This document shows positions 51,834 through 60,571 of a stretch of 64,000 bases of DNA, piece after piece. The notes below the pieces were generated by a model. The model did no database searches. It was given only the letters and a program-made list of their open reading frames with translations, and was not told the origin of the DNA. The stretch is taken from positions 387,484 to 451,483 of the forward strand of contig NZ_KI912152.1 in NCBI RefSeq assembly GCF_000517105.1, given 5' to 3'. This stretch comes from Fischerella sp. PCC 9605. Lineage in GTDB: Bacteria > Cyanobacteriota > Cyanobacteriia > Cyanobacteriales > Nostocaceae. Both the position numbers and the translations under genes were made by a program. Numbering within the stretch: the first letter of the stretch is position 1; every line of letters starts with the position of its first letter.

Positions 51834-52140
51834 ATGAACACAACTGAAATAAAGCTTGGATTGTGCAATCCACCATTACCGATTTACCTTTACGTAAATC
51901 AAGGTGAATTAAACGGAGAATCTTATCTGTGGTATCGCTACGACACCAATCAAAATAAAAAGATAATTGTCCAACAAAGAGGATTAACGGGATATTTAAC
52001 CGAGCTACGATTGACGACCAGAGAATTCAAAGGAAAGGACAATATTAAACTAGACATTGTTGTCTCGGCGGACGAAGTTTATATTATTCGCACAGGCGTT
52101 GAAACCAACTTCGCCAAAACATTCTTGTTAGCAGCAAAAC
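51834..52140 (+). pseudogene. 5' part of a gene split by cassette A
   Basis: From MNTTEIKLGLCNPPLPIYLY the frame runs through YLTELRLTTREFKGKDNIKL and DEVYIIRTGVETNFAKTFLL to 52140, where the left arm of cassette A begins. It then reads repeat codons to a stop at 52193. Related plasmid proteins that I recall continue well beyond this point. The likely 3' remainder is at 52642-52854. The protein now made, if any, is about 120 residues. Confidence 0.5.
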
Positions 52141-52641
52141 AATTCAAAATTCAAAATTCAAAATTCAAAATAAAAGAAGGAGTAATCTGCTAAGATGCAT
52201 AGAATAATCACGATTATAACAGAGTAATTACCAAGCTATGAACCAACAAATAGATATTACGAATAGAACATTTAATTTTGCCGTCCGAATAGTAAACTTA
52301 TGCAAAGTGTTAGATGAAAATTCAGGAGTTGGACGAGTTTTATACAAACAATTAATTAAGTATTAAGTCTGGAACCTCTATCGGGGCAAACGTTGAATAA
52401 TCTCAATCTGCTCAAAGCAAAGCTGACTTTGTACATAAACTAGAAATTGCTCTTAAAGAAGCTAGAGAAACAAGATATTGGTTGAGAATTCTGATAACTA
52501 CGCAAATAATCGAATCATCAAAATTGTTGTCATTACTAACAGAAAGTGAAGAACTCATCAAAATAATCGCTGCGATAATAGTCAAAACCAAGCAGAACAA
52601 TTCCAAATAATTTTGAATTTTGAATTTTGAATTTTGAATTG
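52141..52641. mobile_element. four-helix-bundle cassette A (501 bp)
   Basis: Perfect 32-bp inverted arms made of AATTCAA units (52141-52172; 52610-52641) begin CAATTC and end GAATTG. They enclose a single decayed S23/Avd-type gene, whose stop codon touches the right arm. The cassette lies between two protein-coding segments. The layout matches intervening sequences that carry S23 ORFs, but mobility is an inference. Confidence 0.6.
52238..52610 (+). pseudogene. four-helix-bundle (S23-type) protein, decayed copy
   Basis: It is closely similar along its length to the intact gene at 52941 (QQIDITNR..FNF, VRIVNLCKVLDE, GVGRVLYKQLI). A short insertion near 52363 shifts the frame at LIK, and the expected GAA of NVEESQ is TAA. 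The rest (SAQSKADFVHKLEIALKEAR) is intact in sequence but cannot be translated from the start. Confidence 0.85.
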
Positions 52642-52854
52642 AAGAAGTGGTTGCAATTTCAGGATGTCTCGCGTCCGAGCCAGCTTGATGCAAGCTCTGT
52701 TGATGAGTTGGTTCAGACCATGTGTTTGGCTTGGGCAACAGATAAATTTGATAATCCCAATACTGCTGCCAGTTCATATCAACAGTATGTAGTTGATGCT
52801 GTTGCTGGTGGAAAGGAGGAGGTAGCGGCAATTAGGGCATGGATGCAGCAATGT
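52642..52854 (+). pseudogene. 3' part of the gene split by cassette A
   Basis: The open stretch reads WLQFQDVSRPSQLDASSVDE, then LVQTMCLAWATDKFDNPNTA and EEVAAIRAWMQQ, up to the left arm of cassette B. The text is clearly protein-like and without a natural start (only repeat-derived ATGs). It is best read as the C-terminal part of the gene begun at 51834. Confidence 0.4.
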
Positions 52855-53336
52855 AATTCAAAATTCAAAATTCAAAATTCAAAATTTCAGAAGTAATAAT
52901 ATACGAGAGTTAATCCGGAAATAAGAGGAATTACCAAGCAATGAGCCAACAAATAGACATTACGAATAGAAGATTTAATTTTTCAGTCAGAATAGTGAAT
53001 TTGTGCAAAGTCTTAGATGAGAAGCCAGGAGTTGGACGAGTTTTATATAAACAATTAATTAGGTCTGGAACGTCTATAGGTGCAAACGTAGAAGAATCTC
53101 AATCTGCTCAAAGTAAAGCTGATTTTGTACATAAACTAGAAATTGCTCTTAAAGAAGCTAGAGAAACAAGATATTGGTTGAGAATTTTGATAAGTACACA
53201 AATAATCGAATCATCAAAATTGTTGTCATTACTAACAGAAAGTGAAGAAATCATCAAAATAATCGCCGCAATAATAGTCAAAACCAAGCAGAACAATTCT
53301 AAATAATTTTGAATTTTGAATTTTGAATTTTGAATT
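52855..53336. mobile_element. four-helix-bundle cassette B (482 bp)
   Basis: Inverted 32-bp arms of the same AATTCAA array (52855-52886; 53305-53336) are perfect complements and nearly identical to those of cassette A. They enclose the intact gene 52941-53306, whose stop codon overlaps the right arm. Two like cassettes 213 bp apart suggest a duplication or repeated insertion. Confidence 0.6.
52941..53306 (+). CDS. four-helix-bundle protein (S23 / Avd-like family)
   Basis: The 121-residue, almost wholly helical protein reads SVRIVNLCKVLDEKPGVGRV, then LYKQLIRSGTSIGANVEESQ and SKADFVHKLEIALKEARETR, with YWLRIL following. This is the TIGR02436-type pattern: RSGTSIGANVEE and KEARETRYWL are its hallmarks. 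Relatives are encoded in intervening sequences of bacterial 23S rRNA genes, and Avd of diversity-generating retroelements is a structural cousin. Members bind nucleic acid. The ATG lies in CAAGCAATG; no strong ribosome site is seen. Confidence 0.9.
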   Translation: MSQQIDITNRRFNFSVRIVNLCKVLDEKPGVGRVLYKQLIRSGTSIGANVEESQSAQSKADFVHKLEIALKEARETRYWLRILISTQIIESSKLLSLLTESEEIIKIIAAIIVKTKQNNSK

Positions 53337-53560
53337 CGTAAAAAAGCGGGTAGCTTCCTAAAGCTTTCGGGGTAAGCTTGCTAGCCAAACACCAAGAACG
53401 ACTGGTAATCGTTCACCCAGCTGCGGAAACAACCCAGCTAAAGAAAACATATTTCATCTATTAAGCTAGCAATCTATCAACGCGAAGACCATAGGGGGCT
53501 ACTCCCATGACCAACACGGAGTAGCAAAAGTGACAAAATATTCAGCAAGAGAGGTGCAGG

Positions 53561-56500
53561 ATGTTTAGTCCTAAGCCTTTCAGCAAAGGAAATCCTTGCC
53601 CAGTTTGCAACAGTGATTCGGCATCCTGTCGGTACAATCGAGACGATGAAGACTTTATTCTTTGTCACACTCATGTCGATGCCTCTTTAGGTGAGGTTGT
53701 CGGCGGGTTTGTTTGCGTCAAGGAATCCAACGGGCACACGGCAAGCTTTAAACCCTACACTGGCAACCTCTCCGAACAAGCCAAGCGTTCTCTTGAGACT
53801 CGGCGTCTACAAGAAAAGCAACTACGCGACAACAAGCGCAAAGCCGAACAGAACAAACGACGCCATCGGGCATTGTCAGCGAGCGATCGCCACAATCTCT
53901 ACTCTGAAATCCTGGGAGGATTGAAAGTTGACCCAGCAACAACTGCCGACTTGAAAGGACGTGGTTTTACCGACGAGGAAATTGCTAGAAGTGGCTTCAA
54001 ATCAGTTAGAGAATGGCAGTGGCTAAACAACAAATATGACACACAACTACCAGGTATAAGTAAAAATGGTTGGTCGTTGGCGGTTGGAAGTGGCGGCTAC
54101 CTCTGCCCAGTACAGGATTTCTCGGGACGCATTGTTGCGGCACAACTGCGACTACATAATCCTGTTGATGGAAATCGCTACAAATGGCTGTCCACACCTT
54201 CAACAGCAACGTTGAAAGTGCAACCGGAGGATGAATTGCCATTAGCGGTGTTTCATCCGCCATCTGGCAAGCCGTCAGGAATTGCGATTGTCGAGGGAGT
54301 GGGGGCAAAGCCATTTTGGGTAAGCCAGAAGCTCAACTACCTTGTAATTGGCGCGGCGGGTGGACAGTGGCTATCATCACCAAAGCTTTTGGAAAAATAT
54401 ATCAAACAAGCGATCGCTGTTTATGGTGAATTGCCAATAAATGTTATCCCAGATGCCGGCTTTGCTCTAAATAAAGCTGTTGCTAAAAATTTACTTAATC
54501 TTTTTGGTTGGCTTCAAGAGAATTTTGTCAATTTAGAAATCAAGGTGCTTGAATGGAATCAAATCCATAAATCTCAAGGTGACATTGATGAACTGAAAGA
54601 TTTATCAATCGTTCGATGCTTAAAACTTGAATCATTTCTGAAAAAGTACAGGGCGGTGTTTGACACAGAAAAAGGCTCTGTTAATAAACAGTTTCAAGAT
54701 TGGGCAAAAAGAAGAGTCAAGTTAACTGCCGATATTATTCAGCATGAAAAATGGCTGTCTATTCCCCAAAGAATCGAAAAAGAGTGTGATATCTTGATAG
54801 TTCGCAAAGCCTTGGGAGGAGGTAAAACCAATGCCTTGATTGAATATTTAAAACGCTTAGGTAAGGTCGCCCTAGCTGTGAGTTACCGTAATTCTCTAAT
54901 GGGGAATACGGTATATAGAGCCAATAGTGCAGGACTTAGCGCCATTCACATCAAGGACACCCTTGACATAATTCAGGGTCAAAGAATTGATTTCAGACTT
55001 GATGATAGTACGAAACTGTACTGCGGGTGTGCTGATAGTTTCCAAAAGTTTGACAAGGTAATTGAGCACAATCCGGAATACATTTTGATTCATGATGAAG
55101 TCTGCTCAATTTTCAATCATCTAAAGGGAGGAGGAACACTAAAAGACAGACAGCAGCAAGCAATTGAATGGGATGTAAATGCAATTAGAAATTCCAGCTT
55201 TGCCATCATGATGGATGCGTTTGTATCTGATAGAGATGTCGAATTTCTAAGAGCATTATTTCCATCAAAGAGAATCAAAGTACTCGATAGCATTCATCCG
55301 ACTAAGCCAAGAAAATTTATTTTTTTGGAGACAGAAAGCAGCACAAAAGAATACACTCAGGGTGCAAAGTATTTGCCCTCTCAACTAGTAGAAAAAGCCA
55401 AGGCAGTCGGTAAAGTACTTTGGATTAGCGATTCTCAAAGAAGTTGTGAACTGGCAGACGAAATGTTGACTGGCATTGGCCATAAGCATTATCGGTTAGA
55501 TGGTAAGACCAGTCATGAAGAATTAGCCAAACAATTCCAGTCAAACCCGAAGGATTTTATTGTCACGCAGTTGCTTGATTCAACTAGCCTTAGTCCCAGT
55601 GCAGAATCTGGGCTGTCGATTGATTTATACGATTATTTCGATGTGGTGTGTCTCGATATTAGGGGAACCGTTGGAGTTAATACACTGCTTCAGATGTCGG
55701 GGCGCTTGAGAGATACGGATGTGCCTATTTACGTGGCTTGTCCTGAATTTGTCAACATCACCAAAGACCCATGTCCGTATCCGATGGCGCAGGTAGAGGA
55801 GGTATTGCTCACGCGCATTAATTGGTTGCTCGAATCGGCAAAAGAAGCGGACGAGCGTTTGATTAATAGCGACTTCGTAGCCAACATGTTTGACGAGATG
55901 GCTACGAAATTCTCCTCTGACCCTTGGTTTTTGGCTTCTCTTGAGGATGCCAAGCAGTTGAAGTACGAGCATCAAAATTTGAAAATGTGCCTCAAGACTG
56001 CGTTAGCTCAAGCAGGAAATATAGTCATCGACCATGTTGAAAAAGCCGACGAAGGGCAGCATTCCCAGGTCAAGGAAACTAAAGAAATAATTAAGGAACG
56101 AGAGGCAAAGAAAATATTCGACTCACCCGATATTGAATGGGAAAAAGCGCAGGAATTAATGAAAAAGGATGTGAATTACGACCAAAAGTGTCAAATTGCC
56201 AAAGCACGATTGAAACATCTGTTGCCTGGAATTGAGGATACACCTAGCTGGTCGCCTCAACTGGTTAAAGCTTTACTGATTGACGACCCCCAGTTCATCA
56301 ACAAACGCTGGCGATTGATGCAGCTACAACAGGAGGAATTGGCTGCTTCTGTTTTTAAGAATTCGCACTCCTGGTGCTTTGAGCATGGCTTCACAGCTGA
56401 CCAAGTGTGGAAGGCAAGTACTACCAAGATTGATGCACTTAAAGTATTGGGGGTTGGGCAAATAATTGAAGCATCAGAGTTCTCCAGCCAAGATGATTGG

Positions 56501-57406
56501 GTGCTAACTATCGTTGAGGAGTATTACTCTCAACAAGAATATTTCAACCTGATTGGAATACCCAAAGCTAAAAAATCTCACAAGAAGTTGTCCCACATCA
56601 AGACGATGGTCGATAGGTTTTTGGATTATTTTGGGCTTGTAAGTAGGCACTCAAGGAAGACTAAGGATCGCAGATGGTACACTGCCCAGGCACCAGAGGC
56701 AATTAATGGCTTTTTGTCCGACATTGATCAGTGTCTGAAGCGAAGGGGTGAAAAATCTATCGATGATGCTACCTACTTATCCGCTCCAATGGCGATCGCT
56801 CGGATGCAGCAGCAACGGGAGTGGGAGCAACAGCACCGAGCAGACCTCAACAACCGGATACACCAAGTCGCACTCAATCGAAATGACTCCGACTTGGTGG
56901 CATCGATTCGGTCTTATTCTATAGAACTAAACGAAAACGATGCCACCAAATCATCAGACAAAAAGCCCTGTGGGCAAACCCAGGAGTGGGATAAGCCAGA
57001 ATCGATAGGGGATGTAACCAACTATATCGAGTCTGAGCGGGTGGCATCGATTCGGTCTTATTCTATAAAACTAAACGAAAATGATGCCACCAAATCATCA
57101 GACAAAAAGCCCTGTGGGCAAACCCAGGAGTGGGATAAGCCAGAATCGATAGCCCAGAACATAGCACCAACTGAAATTGTGGTACAACCATGTCTTGGAG
57201 TGAGCGCACCAGGTTCGACACCCGAACCACAACAAGAGACAGCCGGAAAGCCTTGCTGGGTGTGGCATTGCTCCCAATGGAAGCAGGCGACCCTTAAAAC
57301 ACTCCAAGACAAACCACCCTCGAAATTCTTCAAGGCAGTTGTGGAACTTGTTTCTGGGCTCTCCATGATCGTGTGGCAACGAGAGTGTTTTGAGATGGCG
57401 GCATGA
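53561..57406 (+). CDS. plasmid replication protein, CyRepA1-like
   Basis: The 1281-residue protein has an N-terminal zinc-binding motif (CPVCNSDSASCRY, later CHTH) and a primase/TOPRIM-like part to about 380 (AIVEGVGAKPF). A helicase-like part follows with ALGGGKTNALIE (Walker A), ILIHDEVC (Walker B) and QMSGRLRD. This combination is that of CyRepA1 replication proteins of cyanobacterial plasmids. A 48-residue segment is tandemly duplicated (56897 and 57041). The iteron array lies just downstream, so origin and initiator are adjacent. Confidence 0.9.
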   Translation: MFSPKPFSKGNPCPVCNSDSASCRYNRDDEDFILCHTHVDASLGEVVGGFVCVKESNGHTASFKPYTGNLSEQAKRSLETRRLQEKQLRDNKRKAEQNKRRHRALSASDRHNLYSEILGGLKVDPATTADLKGRGFTDEEIARSGFKSVREWQWLNNKYDTQLPGISKNGWSLAVGSGGYLCPVQDFSGRIVAAQLRLHNPVDGNRYKWLSTPSTATLKVQPEDELPLAVFHPPSGKPSGIAIVEGVGAKPFWVSQKLNYLVIGAAGGQWLSSPKLLEKYIKQAIAVYGELPINVIPDAGFALNKAVAKNLLNLFGWLQENFVNLEIKVLEWNQIHKSQGDIDELKDLSIVRCLKLESFLKKYRAVFDTEKGSVNKQFQDWAKRRVKLTADIIQHEKWLSIPQRIEKECDILIVRKALGGGKTNALIEYLKRLGKVALAVSYRNSLMGNTVYRANSAGLSAIHIKDTLDIIQGQRIDFRLDDSTKLYCGCADSFQKFDKVIEHNPEYILIHDEVCSIFNHLKGGGTLKDRQQQAIEWDVNAIRNSSFAIMMDAFVSDRDVEFLRALFPSKRIKVLDSIHPTKPRKFIFLETESSTKEYTQGAKYLPSQLVEKAKAVGKVLWISDSQRSCELADEMLTGIGHKHYRLDGKTSHEELAKQFQSNPKDFIVTQLLDSTSLSPSAESGLSIDLYDYFDVVCLDIRGTVGVNTLLQMSGRLRDTDVPIYVACPEFVNITKDPCPYPMAQVEEVLLTRINWLLESAKEADERLINSDFVANMFDEMATKFSSDPWFLASLEDAKQLKYEHQNLKMCLKTALAQAGNIVIDHVEKADEGQHSQVKETKEIIKEREAKKIFDSPDIEWEKAQELMKKDVNYDQKCQIAKARLKHLLPGIEDTPSWSPQLVKALLIDDPQFINKRWRLMQLQQEELAASVFKNSHSWCFEHGFTADQVWKASTTKIDALKVLGVGQIIEASEFSSQDDWVLTIVEEYYSQQEYFNLIGIPKAKKSHKKLSHIKTMVDRFLDYFGLVSRHSRKTKDRRWYTAQAPEAINGFLSDIDQCLKRRGEKSIDDATYLSAPMAIARMQQQREWEQQHRADLNNRIHQVALNRNDSDLVASIRSYSIELNENDATKSSDKKPCGQTQEWDKPESIGDVTNYIESERVASIRSYSIKLNENDATKSSDKKPCGQTQEWDKPESIAQNIAPTEIVVQPCLGVSAPGSTPEPQQETAGKPCWVWHCSQWKQATLKTLQDKPPSKFFKAVVELVSGLSMIVWQRECFEMAA

Positions 57407-57461
57407 CCAAAACAATTCAAAATTCCACGCCCGCAAAATTCAAAAGAATATTGGGTTGGGT

Positions 57462-58273
57462 GGTAGTCAAGAATTGATTCACTATTTATTTATATAGGTA
57501 GTGGCTACCGCTACACATACTACGGGTGTAGCATAAACCGTAGTCACCACCTGCTGAGCGTCAACCCAAGCGTTGGGTGGTAGTCATGGATTGGTTATCT
57601 ATTTATTTATATAGATGGTGGCTACCGCTACATATACTACGGGCTCCGCACAAACCGTAGTCACCACCAGTCGTAGTCATACTGGGAATACAGTAGTCAT
57701 TGATTAGTTATCTATTTATTTATATAGGGGGTGGCTACCGCTACACATGCTACTGGTGTAGTATAAGCCGTAGCCACCATCTGCCGTATTCAATATTGGG
57801 TTGGGTGGTAGTCATTGATTGATTTATCTATTTATTTATTATGAGTGGTGGCTACCACTACATATACTACGGGCTCCGCACAAGCCGTAGTCACCAAAGC
57901 GTGGTAGTCGATATTGGGTTGGGGGGTAGTCATGGATTGATTAATCTATTTGTTTATATAGGTGGTGACTACACCCGACAGCTTAAAGCTGTTGTAAAGG
58001 ATTTGGAGCGCATCGATTGCGATCGCTGTTTGGTAGCCACCATCGATGGGGCGTCAATATTGGGGATATGGTAGTCATTGATTGATTATCTATTTATTTA
58101 TATAGGTGGTGACTACGGGGATATAAGTTGGTCGTATTGGTCGGGGATGAAGAAGAATGAGTCTCGGTGGACGCTCGACAGCCTCGGGTCGCCGCATGTA
58201 GCCACCATCGATGGTAGTCATATTGGGAAATTGGTAGTCATGAATTGATTAATCTATTTATATATAGGTGGTG
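57462..58273. repeat. seven long iterons, candidate replication origin
   Basis: Seven copies of an about 48-bp unit start at 57462, 57579, 57692, 57807, 57925, 58070 and 58233. Pattern: GGTAGTCA, GATTGATTATCTATTTATTT, ATATAGG, TGGCTACC. Each is flanked by inverted GGTAGTCA/TGRCTACC ends, with AT-rich centres. Spacers hold further palindromes such as CTACGGG..CCGTAG. The array begins 56 bases after the Rep stop. It suits Rep binding or partition. 58274-58460 has a palindromic GCTCTTTGCA element and no gene. Confidence 0.75.
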
Positions 58274-58460
58274 AGAAGAGGCTCTTTGCACTTTGCAGGG
58301 CGCAAGGGGGAGAATCCATCTCGCATGCACCCTTCTCCCTTCCCAAGAGCTTGGTTTGGTGGTGGCTACGGGCTACGAAGTTTGGAGTAGCGATCGCCCT
58401 TCAACAACAACACTCTTGATTGGAACAAACAAAACTGCTCCTGTGTGTCATCAATTCGGT

Positions 58461-58874
58461 CTATTTTGGAATCACCTCAAATATCTTTTGAGAGCGATAA
58501 AAACAAACATCAAATTCCATGAAAAAGTTAGCTTGTCCTAACAAGAGTGGTATCTGAGTAGCCTGCGTCCAAGCAAATACCAACCTAACACTCGGAAATT
58601 GCCCAACAGTAGCAGATAAAATTAACACTCGTGCTTCAAACTGAGCTAAGTTACCTGATAATTGAAGCATGGTTGTTTGCTGTTCCCAAACTACTCCTAA
58701 TTCAACTCCAACTTGATAGGGAAGAACATTTACCATTGCTCCTGTATCCAAAAGCCCAATAACTTTCTGTGATTTTTCCCTATAATTCAACGTCAGTGGC
58801 AAAAAAGGCTTGAAGCTTGCTTCTCCCGAACTGCTATCAGTTGAAACAAAAGAATATCTTGCTGGGTTACTCAT
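58461..58874 (-). CDS. retropepsin-like aspartyl protease
   Basis: The 137-residue protein has the catalytic loop GLLDTGAMVNVLP (Asp-Thr-Gly-Ala), a strand-rich middle and a PLLLGQANFFMEFDV motif resembling the second conserved region of retropepsins. Such proteins act as dimers. It overlaps the upstream small gene by 8 bases. This two-gene order is common in cyanobacteria and looks like a toxin-antitoxin layout, but function is unproven. Confidence 0.8.
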   Translation of the reverse strand: MSNPARYSFVSTDSSSGEASFKPFLPLTLNYREKSQKVIGLLDTGAMVNVLPYQVGVELGVVWEQQTTMLQLSGNLAQFEARVLILSATVGQFPSVRLVFAWTQATQIPLLLGQANFFMEFDVCFYRSQKIFEVIPK

Positions 58875-59082
58875 GATTTAAGGAAGTTTCGGCATTCAAA
58901 GCCTCTAACATGATATTGGCCGCCTCTACTGCGTCGTAGGGAGACCAAACGGGATAGGACGCACCAGACTTTATCAGATTATTTTCTTCGTTTGCTAGCT
59001 CGGCAGCCAAAAGTTGAATAACTTGAAGTTTATCTACGCGATTAAGTCTGCGTAATTGTTCCACTAACTCAGTAGATACCAT
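58867..59082 (-). CDS. small partner of the retropepsin-like protein
   Basis: The protein has about 71 residues from MVSTELVEQLRRLNRVDKLQ at 59082; an earlier Met at 59142 is possible. It has a helical N-terminal half and an acidic C-terminal half (AANIMLEALNAE). It overlaps the protease gene by 8 bases. It resembles antitoxin-sized partners in size and order only. Confidence 0.6.
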   Translation of the reverse strand: MVSTELVEQLRRLNRVDKLQVIQLLAAELANEENNLIKSGASYPVWSPYDAVEAANIMLEALNAETSLNHE

Positions 59083-59244
59083 TGTTAACAAGTGCGTGTT
59101 TACTGATTTGATATCAATATTTAGGATAACCTGTAAAATCATTATTTTGCTTAGCTTGTAAGGCTCAAGGTATTCTAAAAGCTCAAATTTAATAGGGTGC
59201 GGCTCCCATTCGTTCTTAGCTGGGATTTTTTTACGATTTCTCCT

Positions 59245-59620
59245 AACAATTCAAAATCTTATGGACAAAAGCCTTGAGTTGTTCAATATCTCTACCGGAT
59301 TGTCGGTTGCCTGTTGCGAGTTGATGATGCCTTCTGAGTCGTGGTACTGCTCGATCTTCTCGTGGTAGTTTGTGAGAAATTGTTGTGTAGCATTTCGATG
59401 AATGCCGAATTCACGCTCAAGCAGTCCTTTTGTAATTGCAAAGGTTTTGTCAGGATGCTTAGGTAACGGATGCTGTGTGGGTTGGAACTGTCCGAGCGAA
59501 ACAACCGAGCGCGTGTCGGCGTCCAGTCAAAATTTCAGGTTCACAGGAGCGAAGCAATTCTTGTACTTTTTGGGGATATACGTATACACGTATAGCTTGA
59601 AGGTAATGAAGCTTATCAGC
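59245..59620 (-). pseudogene. relic of a second telomere-resolvase gene
   Basis: From about 59610 the strand reads LQAIRVYTY, then ELL-like and CEPEILTGRRH-like codons in shifted frames, matching LQGIRVYEYLAKVQELLLSC to TGRRH of the gene at 60572. It then jumps to HPDKTFAITKGLLEREFGIH and QQFLTNYHEKIEQYHDSEGI, matching the C-terminal domain. An internal deletion and frameshifts have removed the catalytic core. 59083-59244 holds nothing else. Confidence 0.7.
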
Positions 59621-60354
59621 TAGAGTCTGTCGCGAATAAAAGCCTTAAGTTCGTGAAGATTTCTGCCTTTTTGACGGTTGTGAGTGTGGGAATTTACCAC
59701 ACCGATAGAGTCGTGATAATGGCAAATATCGTCTTGGTAGGCAGTAAAAAACTGCTTGACAGCGCCAGGGTGGATGCGCCATTCACGCTCTAGCAAGCGC
59801 TTAGTGAAAGCAAAGCTGCGATTGGGATACTGGTGGTTCCACTGTTTGAGTGCTAAGAAAATCCGCATCGCCCGTTGTTGTGCGCTACCAGCTGGGACAC
59901 TTTGAAGAGGCATGGGAGCTCTTAGCTCTGAGCAGGGGGAAGAAAGAACTTTCCCCTCTGCTAAGAGCGCCCTGCCCGAAACCTCTTCCTCCCCCTTGCA
60001 AAGAGCAAAGTGCCCCCTTGCCTCTTGTTGTTGAGTAGAGTAGTGATATTTGTTTTCTAACAATTGGTTATAAGCTTTTAACAATAATGCTTGAGATTGC
60101 TTTAATCGTGTATTCTCGGCTATAAGGTTTGTAATTTCAGTTTCCAGTTCGGCATCGGTTGTTGTGTGCTGTGCCTTCAACGTAGTAATTTGTTGGCGTA
60201 GGTTTAAAACTTCTTGTGTTAGTAATGCCAAAGTTTTGGACAACTCAACTAGGGTTAGAACATTTACCGCATTGTCCCCATTCTGGTACGTGTTAGACCC
60301 TGTTACCTCAACAGTTTGGCTTTGTCTTGAGCTAGGCATTGGCGATTTGGGCAT
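59620..60354 (-). CDS. stand-alone C-terminal domain relative of the telomere resolvase
   Basis: The 244-residue protein has a coiled coil (LSKTLALLTQEVLNLRQQIT, then LENKYHYSTQ) and a Gly/Ser/Pro linker derived from a palindromic repeat. A C-terminal domain follows (AMRIFLALKQWNHQYPNRSF; RIHPGAVKQFFTAYQDDI; NRQKGRNLHELKAFI) that closely parallels the last 220 residues of the resolvase at 60572. It lacks the catalytic domain. It may bind the same DNA sites and act as a regulator or end-binding protein, or be a by-product of gene decay. Confidence 0.6.
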   Translation of the reverse strand: MPKSPMPSSRQSQTVEVTGSNTYQNGDNAVNVLTLVELSKTLALLTQEVLNLRQQITTLKAQHTTTDAELETEITNLIAENTRLKQSQALLLKAYNQLLENKYHYSTQQQEARGHFALCKGEEEVSGRALLAEGKVLSSPCSELRAPMPLQSVPAGSAQQRAMRIFLALKQWNHQYPNRSFAFTKRLLEREWRIHPGAVKQFFTAYQDDICHYHDSIGVVNSHTHNRQKGRNLHELKAFIRDRL

Positions 60355-60571
60355 TTGATCTCAGATGACTGGTAGAGCTACCTGCTTTTAAATCATACAC
60401 CTGTTATTCGCGCGGTAATTGCGCTTGGGTGTTCGAGCCATTGGGAATATGCGTATACAAGTGGGTATATACGTATATCTAAGTCGCGAGCTTACTACTT
60501 GCTTATTACTCATTACTAACCACTAACCACTAACCACTAACCACTAACCACGCTCCAACGCTCCAACACTC

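Noticed and set aside
57058..57436. Long antisense frames over the Rep 3' end
   Set aside because: They mirror the tandem duplication in the Rep gene and carry no recognisable domain.
57462..58273. CRISPR array
   Set aside because: Repeats are about 48 bp with spacers of 65-115 bp that are themselves repetitive, and no cas gene is present; iterons fit better.
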